Source of the DNA: Candidatus Melainabacteria bacterium
GTDB taxonomy: Bacteria > Cyanobacteriota > Vampirovibrionia > LMEP-6097
Direction: 5' to 3'
Length of the DNA: 35,586 nucleotides
Assembly (NCBI GenBank): GCA_018695135.1
Contig: JABHOV010000005.1
Coordinates: 1-35,586 of the forward strand
A program made the translations under genes and the position numbers. The notes below the pieces were generated by a model that worked only from the letters and a program-made list of their open reading frames with translations, made no database searches and had not been told where the DNA came from. Position 1 is the stretch's first letter. The number at the start of each line of letters is the position of its first letter. This document shows, piece after piece, positions 7,239-15,000 of the stretch.

Positions 7239-7271
7239 AACACCAGGTTAATTTAGCCTGGTGTTTTTTTT
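7239..7271 (+). terminator. Intrinsic terminator after the peroxiredoxin region
   Basis: AACACCAGG (7239-7247) pairs with CCTGGTGTT (7257-7265), and a run of eight T follows. The stem overlaps the 3' end and TAA stop (7248-7250) of the convergent minus-strand gene, so it can serve both directions. Confidence 0.85.
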
Positions 7272-8828
7272 CGGCATAACTCGCTTAGTAGCCACACTTG
7301 AAGTCCTTGCTAACCTATCAATTTTATCAAGCCAATCTGTTTCAAGTCGCCCAACTAGCATCCTAGTCAAGGTCAAGATCAACTTAGATGATTTATCAAA
7401 GTCCAAAGAGTTTTTGGTCTTGAGATTACGATACATTTTTTGTAAGGCCAACTTTAACCTCAGTCCCCCTCTTGCTTTAACTGCTGGCTGCTCTTGAGAA
7501 CCTCCACTATAAATCAAATAAATCAAATCATCGATATTGAATCCAAGTTGAGTGAATTGCTCTTTGTTGTCAGTCCAAAATCTATTCAGTTCTGAATCTA
7601 CATCTTTAAACAATTTAGGAGTTGCTTGCAAAGCCGCTAAGCTCTCTACAAAAACAGTATCAGGATCATTAACCAAAGACATTATATTAGAATCATAGTT
7701 ATATCGATTTAACTTATCAAAGCTATCTTGACTAGGACTTTGGAATAACTCAATCAAATCCTTCAAGTAGCTAATTAGCGTATACAAATTCTCGCGCTGT
7801 CCTTGAGTCAACTTGTCATCAATCACCAGAGATTTTCCTGTAGCTTGAAGACTAGGACTAGTTTCATCTGTAGCTTGATCAGCAATGATTTTGAGCCATT
7901 CAAATCGTATAAGGAACTTAGTAACCCGGCTCAGACTTATTTCCTTGTTCCTCTTAGTACTCTCTAAAACCTTATCTACCAAAAGATTGTATAACTGATC
8001 ATCTATCAAATATTGCTTTAAGCCATTATGAGTCAAGTTAGGAATATCAGACAATTCTTGAGCTTCTTTTGAAAAAGCCTCTGAATGCCATCTCTTTCCT
8101 AATTTATCTAATGATCTTTTTGCATCTAACGATAAAGGGTTTAAAAGCTCTACCTGCCTATCAATCAAGCATCTAATAGTTGGGCTTGAATATGGTTCAG
8201 CTGCGTTGCTTGCTTTTCTAAGGACTTTATAGTCTGCAGCCAATTCATCATCTAGGCTTAAATCATTTTCGTTATATTCCAAACTCAAATAATGTCTCAG
8301 TGATTCTATAACTAGCATTCTGTGTAATGCTTTGATATAAGTCATATCATGAAACTTAATTCCACCTGTTTCAGTTACTCTTTGAGACAGCACAGGTAGA
8401 TCAGGCAAATCCAAAGACTCATAGCTAATGCTGTTAGTACGAACAACCTTGTCAAACAAGTCTAGTAATGAACTATAAAGCTGGTAGCTATCGAGAAACA
8501 AAGCCAGATCAGGACTAGTACGATCATTAATATCAAAGCTTTCACTAGGATGAAACAAAATCGAATCTAAAGACTTGCGAACTTGATAAAGTCCTTTGTG
8601 AATCGCAGTAGTTATCATAGCGACATCATCAACCGAGCAAGATCCTGTAATCAAATCATCAAAACCATCAAGTATAGATCTGAGACTCGCATCCATATAC
8701 CTAAAAATAGGTTGGAAAGCAAGACGAGCTGTTTCCGGTGCAGCCATTTGATTCACGTCAAAACTTAATGGATAAAGCTCATCTTTGCGTGCATTAAGTT
8801 CTCTAGTAATAGCAAGACTGTTAAGCAC
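7248..8828 (-). CDS. Hypothetical protein, 526 residues, second gene of a two-gene operon
   Basis: I do not recognise this protein. It appears soluble and mostly alpha-helical, with many Leu/Ile/Ser/Asp, no signal peptide, no membrane segment and no obvious catalytic motif. The C-terminus is basic (TKRVMPKKNTRLN). The frame opens with GTG at 8828, one base after the stop of the upstream gene, which suggests translational coupling; an internal ATG (MAAPETARL, codon 28) is the alternative start. The long intact frame and tight spacing show a real gene. Function is unknown, and its operon partner is equally unfamiliar. Confidence 0.75.
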   Translation of the reverse strand: MLNSLAITRELNARKDELYPLSFDVNQMAAPETARLAFQPIFRYMDASLRSILDGFDDLITGSCSVDDVAMITTAIHKGLYQVRKSLDSILFHPSESFDINDRTSPDLALFLDSYQLYSSLLDLFDKVVRTNSISYESLDLPDLPVLSQRVTETGGIKFHDMTYIKALHRMLVIESLRHYLSLEYNENDLSLDDELAADYKVLRKASNAAEPYSSPTIRCLIDRQVELLNPLSLDAKRSLDKLGKRWHSEAFSKEAQELSDIPNLTHNGLKQYLIDDQLYNLLVDKVLESTKRNKEISLSRVTKFLIRFEWLKIIADQATDETSPSLQATGKSLVIDDKLTQGQRENLYTLISYLKDLIELFQSPSQDSFDKLNRYNYDSNIMSLVNDPDTVFVESLAALQATPKLFKDVDSELNRFWTDNKEQFTQLGFNIDDLIYLIYSGGSQEQPAVKARGGLRLKLALQKMYRNLKTKNSLDFDKSSKLILTLTRMLVGRLETDWLDKIDRLARTSSVATKRVMPKKNTRLN

Positions 8829-8829
8829 T

Positions 8830-9471
8830 CTAAGATAGCTTAGTTTGCTTAGCCACTACCCTTAATGTCATTAGGACTATTGCAAGTTCAGTCATAGAAT
8901 CATGATTCTCTAACATAAACAATATAATTGGTTTTGCATGAACTAATAATGATCTTGGGCTATATTGCATACTTGTAGATATTGTATTCTCAGCATAGAC
9001 CTGAATGTCTTTGATAGCTTGCTCCATATCCATCTTGTTGCCCAGTCCATTATCATCGAAACTACCAAATTTGCCTACTGCCGCTGTCTCATCTAAAACA
9101 AGGCCAAGCAAGTCTGTCGCAAATCTCTCATTATCATTATAGATTTCATGGAATGCTAACAATGCTTCTGTATTGGTATCTACCGTGGCAGAATCCAAAT
9201 CCAAAACTGTCTTTTTTTGCAAGACAGCAAATCCATCTTGGCGTGACGCAAATAACCTATTTGGTTCAACACCATCAACTGGTTTAAATGGTGCCCGTAC
9301 TTGCCTAGCTAATCTATCTTCAACACTTGTCTCTGGCTTCAATACAGTTGGCTTCTCATCATTGATAACATAATGTTGATTAATATCAGCTCCTTCATGT
9401 AATCCTGAACTATGTGGCTTTGGGGGCACATGCTTACCATTATCAATAAATATTTTTATCCTATTGTTCAT
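8830..9471 (-). CDS. Hypothetical protein, 213 residues, first gene of the operon
   Basis: The product is unrecognised. The frame extends to 9510, but a TAATAT -10 (9477-9482) lies five bases before the ATG at 9469-9471, so the leaderless start MNNRIKIFID is preferred. After a short hydrophobic start comes a disordered-looking Pro/His/Glu-rich part (residues 15-65). A helical C-terminal half holds EALLAFHEIYNDNERFATDL and a hydrophobic segment near PIILFMLENHDSMTELAIVL. It ends one base before the GTG of the 526-residue gene, so the two are probably made together. Confidence 0.72.
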   Translation of the reverse strand: MNNRIKIFIDNGKHVPPKPHSSGLHEGADINQHYVINDEKPTVLKPETSVEDRLARQVRAPFKPVDGVEPNRLFASRQDGFAVLQKKTVLDLDSATVDTNTEALLAFHEIYNDNERFATDLLGLVLDETAAVGKFGSFDDNGLGNKMDMEQAIKDIQVYAENTISTSMQYSPRSLLVHAKPIILFMLENHDSMTELAIVLMTLRVVAKQTKLS

Positions 9472-9476
9472 AACGT

Positions 9477-9482
9477 ATATTA
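9477..9482 (-). promoter_or_regulatory. -10 box for the two-gene hypothetical operon
   Basis: TAATAT on the minus strand, five bases ahead of the ATG at 9471 with no Shine-Dalgarno. It places the longer upstream start codons outside the mRNA. Confidence 0.5.
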
Positions 9483-9607
9483 TCATATCAACCCCAGCTC
9501 CAAAAATCAATTATTTTAATCAAAAATAAGTATTTTCGCTGATTTTAAGGTGTTTTCTTCCAATTTGTTAGAATTAAGGTCTGGAATTAACCAAAGGAGA
9601 AATATTA

Positions 9608-10264
9608 ATGACACACACTTTACCTGAATTACCATGGGCTATGGATGCTCTAGAACCAAACTATCTTAAGAGCACTCTTGAGTTTCATTACTCAAAACAC
9701 CACAATGCTTATGTAACCAAACTCAACGAAGCATTAGCTGGTACTGGCAAAGAAAACACGCCAATAGAAGAATTACTTTCTAATATCAATGATGTGCCTG
9801 AAGCAAAAAGACAAGCTGTCATCAACAATGGTGGTGGACATTATAACCACACATTATTCTGGCAATGCATGGCTCCTAATGCTGGAGGCGAACCGACTGG
9901 TGAATTAGCTGATGCAATCAACGCGAGCTTCGGTAGCTTTGCAGAATTCAAAACTCAGTTCACAACTGCTGGTGCTACTCAATTTGGTAGTGGTTGGGCT
10001 TGGTTAGAGTCTGACGCTTCTGGCAAACTCACTGTGACTAAAACAGCAAACCAAGACAACTGTCTAATGAACTCAGATCGTAAACCAATACTTACTATGG
10101 ATGTTTGGGAACACGCTTACTACTTAGAGCACCAAAACCTACGTCCACAATGGATGGAGACTTTCTTTAAACTAGTTAGCTGGGATGCTGTAGCAAAGAA
10201 CTTTGCAAACGCCAAAGCTGGAAATGCAGTTATAGACATCTCACAAAACGCTGTTTTGCGGTAG
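9608..10264 (+). CDS. Superoxide dismutase, Fe/Mn family
   Basis: This enzyme converts superoxide to oxygen and peroxide. Metal ligands are all present: H27 (EFHYSKHHNAYV), H81 (GHYNHTLFW), D165 and H169 (DVWEHAYYLEHQ). GSGWAWL is conserved. The pattern NGGGHYNH together with the late ANQDN leans to the Mn or cambialistic subgroup, since Fe enzymes usually carry the active-site Gln earlier (AAQxWNH); this is only a lean. Length (218) is a little above the usual 200, with an added C-terminal tail. A good AAAGGAGA Shine-Dalgarno precedes the ATG. With the peroxiredoxin, it indicates exposure to oxygen. Confidence 0.96.
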   Translation: MTHTLPELPWAMDALEPNYLKSTLEFHYSKHHNAYVTKLNEALAGTGKENTPIEELLSNINDVPEAKRQAVINNGGGHYNHTLFWQCMAPNAGGEPTGELADAINASFGSFAEFKTQFTTAGATQFGSGWAWLESDASGKLTVTKTANQDNCLMNSDRKPILTMDVWEHAYYLEHQNLRPQWMETFFKLVSWDAVAKNFANAKAGNAVIDISQNAVLR

Positions 10265-10282
10265 TATGTCGTTTAACAAAAA

Positions 10283-10308
10283 CAGGAGCCGTGCAAAGCA
10301 CGTGCTCC
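10283..10308 (+). terminator. Hairpin after the superoxide dismutase gene
   Basis: GGAGC-GTGC and GCAC-GCTCC pair around an AAA loop with a small internal mismatch. Only a short T stretch (CTTT) follows, so termination may be partial. Confidence 0.5.
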
Positions 10309-10327
10309 CTTTACAAGGAAACAAACA

Positions 10328-10372
10328 ATGAACGTAAAATCACAATTAATTAAAGAAGGCGCTGTAGCTTAA
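10328..10372 (+). CDS. Possible 14-residue leader peptide ahead of the MNT/HEPN genes
   Basis: A very short ORF encodes MNVKSQLIKEGAVA. An AAGGA Shine-Dalgarno lies eight bases ahead of its ATG, a better ribosome site than that of the next gene, whose GTG start at 10380 is a few bases past its TAA. It could couple ribosomes into the next gene or be a remnant. There is no family evidence. Confidence 0.3.
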   Translation: MNVKSQLIKEGAVA

Positions 10373-10379
10373 TAGCAAC

Positions 10380-10670
10380 GTGTTAAAAGATCAATACAAA
10401 GAAATTATTCTCCAAATTTGTAGTAAGCATCTCTCTGAGCCCTACGAGCTATATTTATTTGGCTCTAGAGCAAGGGGAGATGATTATTTTTGTTCAGATA
10501 TTGATTTGGCTATTAAAACAAAAGAAAAAAACAAAAACCACAAATTTGCTTTAATCTCAGAAGACCTTGAAGAATCGAATATACCTCTTTATGTTGATTT
10601 AGTAGATATTGATATAGCCGGAAAAGATTTTCTCCAAAGCATTCAAAAAGAGGGACAAGCTCTGGTATGA
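10380..10670 (+). CDS. MNT-type minimal nucleotidyltransferase, predicted antitoxin of a MNT/HEPN pair
   Basis: The 96-residue protein has the minimal nucleotidyltransferase core. YLFGSRARGDDYFCSDIDLAIKT (about residues 25-47) fits GS-x10-DxD exactly, and a third acidic residue lies in YVDLVDID. In MNT/HEPN pairs the MNT partner can AMPylate the HEPN toxin and neutralise it; whether that happens here is inferred. The start is a GTG with no clear Shine-Dalgarno. The stop overlaps the ATG of the HEPN gene by four bases (ATGA), typical of coupled toxin-antitoxin genes. Confidence 0.88.
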   Translation: MLKDQYKEIILQICSKHLSEPYELYLFGSRARGDDYFCSDIDLAIKTKEKNKNHKFALISEDLEESNIPLYVDLVDIDIAGKDFLQSIQKEGQALV

Positions 10671-11101
10671 CTGACTTAAATTATAAATTCACCAATGCAA
10701 GCAAAGCTATCAAGTCATTCGATAAAGCTTACAAGTTTTATCAAGAAGAGATTCCAAAACTAGAACTGGTCAACAAAGCAGATTTGATCTTGATCACTCG
10801 TGACAGTGTAATACAGAGGTTTGAATACAGCACAGAACTTTTATGGAAACTAGTCTATGCCTTCTTGCAAGACAGACACGGCAATGGCTTTAGTGCGTCT
10901 CCCAAAAACACTTTTAGAGATGCATTCAAGGCAAAAATAATCTCAGAACAAGATGCTGAACTTGCTATTGAAATGATCAATGACAGAAACAATACAGCTC
11001 ACAATTACAAAGAAGAAATTGCACAAACACTATTAAAACGAATACCCATCTACCTAAAATTAATGAAAAAAATTCTAAGGGATATCGAACAAGAATTATG
11101 A
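10667..11101 (+). CDS. HEPN-domain protein (HI0074-like), predicted toxin or nucleotidyltransferase partner
   Basis: The 144-residue, all-helical protein belongs to the family annotated as nucleotidyltransferase substrate-binding (HI0074). The HEPN motif R-x4-H is present as RNNTAH (about residues 107-112), the catalytic signature of RNase-active HEPN toxins. The EYSTELLWKLVYAFL helix is typical of the family. It overlaps the MNT gene by four bases and overlaps proC by four bases (ATGA), so the pair sits in one transcript with a proline biosynthesis gene, an unusual place for a toxin-antitoxin module. Confidence 0.85.
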   Translation: MTDLNYKFTNASKAIKSFDKAYKFYQEEIPKLELVNKADLILITRDSVIQRFEYSTELLWKLVYAFLQDRHGNGFSASPKNTFRDAFKAKIISEQDAELAIEMINDRNNTAHNYKEEIAQTLLKRIPIYLKLMKKILRDIEQEL

Positions 11102-11901
11102 ACAAACTAGCAATGATAGGAGCAGGAGCAATGGGACAAGCAATTGCCAAGGGTTTGGTGCAAGCCGGACTCTATAAAGCTAGGGACATTTGCTTCTTTG
11201 CAAGGCGCATTGAAATACTTGAAGGACTTAAGCATCAGCATGGTTATGATTTTGCAACAAGCTTGGATGAACTTATAAACAATCTTGAAGCTGGCAGTAG
11301 TTTGATGTTTGCAGTCAAACCACAGGGCATAGATCAAGTACTCGCTGATATGCCAGAGCTTGATCCCTCGATACTTTTGATTTCAGTTCTTGCTGGAACA
11401 AAAATATCCAAATTCCAAAAACGTTTCCCGCAAAACCCTATTATTAGAGTAATGCCAAACACCCCTTCACAAATAATGAAAGGCGCATCTGGAATTGCAG
11501 CCAACTCGAATTGCTCAGAGCAAAATATCAAAACCGTGCAAGCAATGTTTGATGCTATAGGACTTGCCGTGGTAGTCGAGGAGAAAGACCTTGATGTCGT
11601 CACCGGACTTTCTGGTTCTGGACCAGCATATGTATTTTTGATGATAGAAGCGATGGCAGAAGCTGCCACCAAACTTGGTCTAAATGAAGAAGCTGCTCAA
11701 GCTCTCGCCCTGCAAACTGTTTATGGTGCTGCATCGTTAGCAAAAATCTCCGACAAAACTCCAGGCGAACTTCGCGTTCAAGTAACCAGCCCAAATGGCA
11801 CAACAGCTGCCGGGCTTGATAGTCTAGAGAAAAATGGCTTGAAAGAGATTGTGTTTAGAGCTGTTGCTGCAGCTAAAGCAAGATCTGAAGAACTTGGCTA
11901 A
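11098..11901 (+). CDS. proC: Pyrroline-5-carboxylate reductase ProC
   Basis: ProC makes proline from pyrroline-5-carboxylate with NAD(P)H. The 267 residues show a Rossmann fold at the N-terminus (MIGAGAMGQAIAKGL) and RVMPNTPSQIMKGASGI in the middle. The C-terminal dimer domain has VTGLSGSGPAYVFLMIEAMAEAATKLG and the signature QVTSPNGTTAAGLDSLEKNGL. It overlaps the HEPN gene by four bases, so its translation is probably coupled to that gene. A strong terminator starts at its stop codon. Confidence 0.97.
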   Translation: MNKLAMIGAGAMGQAIAKGLVQAGLYKARDICFFARRIEILEGLKHQHGYDFATSLDELINNLEAGSSLMFAVKPQGIDQVLADMPELDPSILLISVLAGTKISKFQKRFPQNPIIRVMPNTPSQIMKGASGIAANSNCSEQNIKTVQAMFDAIGLAVVVEEKDLDVVTGLSGSGPAYVFLMIEAMAEAATKLGLNEEAAQALALQTVYGAASLAKISDKTPGELRVQVTSPNGTTAAGLDSLEKNGLKEIVFRAVAAAKARSEELG

Positions 11902-11927
11902 TATACCCCACTGGGGTATATTTTTTT
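11901..11927 (+). terminator. Intrinsic terminator after proC (repeated palindrome TATACCCCACTGGGGTATA)
   Basis: ATATACCCC (11901-11909) pairs with GGGGTATAT (11913-11921), with seven T following. The same 19-base palindrome recurs at 31786-31804 without a proper T-run. Confidence 0.9.
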
Positions 11928-12010
11928 AAAACCCTTGCTTCTGAATAGTTTTTAAACAATCTGTTAATACCGAACCTTGCTATTATTATCTGCAATACCT
12001 TTTGATCAGG

Positions 12011-12016
12011 TATAAA
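12011..12016 (+). promoter_or_regulatory. -10 box for the giant gene
   Basis: TATAAA lies nine bases ahead of the ATG at 12026, predicting a leader of only two or three bases. No Shine-Dalgarno and no convincing -35 are visible. Confidence 0.4.
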
Positions 12017-12025
12017 CAAGAATAA

Positions 12026-15000
12026 ATGGCAGATATTAATTCAAATTCATGGCCAAATAAAAGCGGGCAAATTGATCGCCCTCAGGGATTTGCGCCCTTG
12101 TATAATATTAAGCAAGCAAGACAAAGTCCTCCAATAATAGAACCAGAGGAAACAATTCAAAGCGCAAAAATCCAAGCCTATCAAGATGGACAGATTTTAG
12201 ATCCTGGGAAATCTAGATTGCTCAGGAATAAATATCAAGTTACAAAATTACTCGACACCAATGAACGCAAACCTAATATTGATGAAGCCCTGGTTTTTAA
12301 CCCAAGAGCAAAAATTCAATTAGCTCCTCTGCTTGATAGACAAGCAGCAGACACGCAAGCCGTGTTTGCAAACCCAAGACGTCAGGACAAAGGGACAAAT
12401 AACGAAGAACTTGGTAGACAAAGTGTTTGTATTCAAGTGCCCAAGGGTCCCCATGCCGATGATATTTTACTTGATAAAGCTCTCGCGGATTTTGAACGTG
12501 AATATGAAAAAGAATCTGGTAGCAAATCCAATATATTAATTGTCGGCAGCAATCGTGTTGATTGCCAGCTCAAAGCAACAAGAATGCTATTACTTGCTGC
12601 AGCTGAAACAAGGCAAACACTCTATTCACACATGGAAATACTCGATGCAAATAATTTGCATGATCAAGCCAAAACCCATGAGCCTCGAATTATTTTTGTT
12701 GCCGGTAAAACCCTTACTGGCTCAGCTGGCCTCAAGGGATCTAAGCGTAGCGCCCCTAGGGCTGCTGCAAAGCGCGAGACAGAAAAAACTTCCAAGAAAA
12801 AAACAGCTGCTAAAGCGAGTGTGTGCAACTTACTCAAAGAATTTGGTGAGAATGCCAATCTAGAAAAAGTCAAATATCTATACTTTGATGCCACCCAAGA
12901 ATATTTAGCCAAAGAGTCTCAAGACACCTTCCATTTTTTAAGAAACCATATCAAACATGACCCAAGTGACCCAGCGCAAATACTCGCAACAGCACATTGC
13001 GACCATGAACGAGGCGCCAATGGTGACTCGCTTAGCCTTAAGTCGTGGTTTCCTTTTTACTTATACGCTAACAGCCCTCAAGAATTTAGAGACGAAGGAC
13101 TAATGCCTGATCTAGAAACCATCCCATATCAAACCAAGATTGGTGAAGCGACTGCCGAAGGCAAAAGACAACAAAAAGCCTTAGCAAAACCTGCCAATAA
13201 AAAAGCAACTAGACTAGATGAGGAGCCAAACAACACTATTCAAACTGTTAGTTTCAGTAAAGACCTACTCGGTCCAACTAGAATAGGAAGAACTGTTAAT
13301 GAGATCTATGCTGGTTATGAAACACTAGTAGCAGAATTCGACAGATTGAATGCTAGAAAACCTAAACGAGTTTTTATTAAAGCTCAAACAAGAAAACTTG
13401 CCCTCAAACTTTATAACAAATTCAGAGCTAGCGGTGTCAAAGTTGCAAGAACACATAGTCTAGGTGTCAAAAAAGCTTCTGATATACAGACTATAACTGA
13501 AGAACATGAAATCGCAGGAGCAAAAGCAGCTGGTAACACAGCTGAACTTAATGTATTCACCGACGCCACAACCCAAACAGGAGGGAATAATTGTCATTAT
13601 GCTAAAGATAGACTGGAACTACTTCGTGCTTTTGGTAAAAAAGATGGCTACGAAGTACTGATACATTGCGACTCTCTTGATGGGCTAGAGATACCAGCTG
13701 ACTGTATCATGTTGGCTTGCAAACCGATTGTTGATAGCGATAAAGCTGAAAAATATTTGGCTCCGGTACTATGCCAAAACAGATCACACCCACAAGCCAA
13801 TGACGACATTACCAAACTGGCATGGCTAACACAAAAAAGTCAGAAAATAGACGATCCTATAACAGTCAAAGAAGTTGTCCATGGTATAGAAAAAAACCAT
13901 GGTGAAAATCATGACATTGAACTTAGAAGAATAGTAGCATCTGACAAACGCAATGGTGGTGGCAGCACTGAAGCAGCCAAAGTACGAGGCACTTATGACG
14001 GGGATGAAGATGGCATAGGACAAAGTGCTCTCTTTACCGGCGCCAAAGAATGGCAAGAATTCTTACATAGACAAATTGTTAAATCACTTGGTTTTGCAAC
14101 GGTACAAGAAGGTCTTGAAATTTTAGCAGATTCATATCTCGAAAGCGCTACAGCTATTGAATCAGAGACGCTACCAAGTACTGATGAAGTTATAGACATG
14201 CTTGAAGGCAAGCTCAGAAGTCACCCCAGAGCTCATGATGTCATACGCTCACTACGCAAAGAATTTGGCAAAGATGAATTTATAGAAATAATTCAACGCT
14301 TCCCGCAATATACTGGAATCATTAATCAAACAGAAGCAAGCTTGAGACTTCATCATATGCTTAATGAACACCTTGCTAACAAAGACACTGAAACAGCTTG
14401 GTTAGCTACTCTAAATAGAGAAAACTATCCAAGTATTACAGGAATAGAAAACTACCAGCAGTTTATTGCAAAGTATCTACTACAACTTAATCAAACAGGT
14501 GAAAACCGTGATCTTTTAATTGATCCGACTATCACTCTAAGATATGTCGATATCATACTTGGATTAAGCGATAGTTTCCGTGGACTCAAAAAACCAGCAG
14601 ATGCTATTTTCAACGACTTTTACAAATTTGCCCAGCGAGAATCACAACATATTTTGCCAGTAACAGTTGCAAGGCAAGACTGCTTCCCAAATAGAGTTCA
14701 TTTTCGTAATTCAATTACAAATCCTCAACAAGCCTTTGAAAACACAGCCTACATTATCAATAATGAAGGGATTCAAGGAAATCCAAAATGGCTTCAAGTT
14801 ATTAATAAAATCAAGCCTCAAGGCTTAAACCCATTTGGTTTTAGACAAAGTTCAAACCAAGAACGTTTAATAACTGATTTTCTCTATAACAAAGGCTATA
14901 GAACTAGGGCCTATCAAAGCCCCGAGGACTTACAAAACCATGTTGAAGTCTTGCTGGGAGCGAGTGATAGTCTCAATGACAATACTGAAGCAGCTACAAG

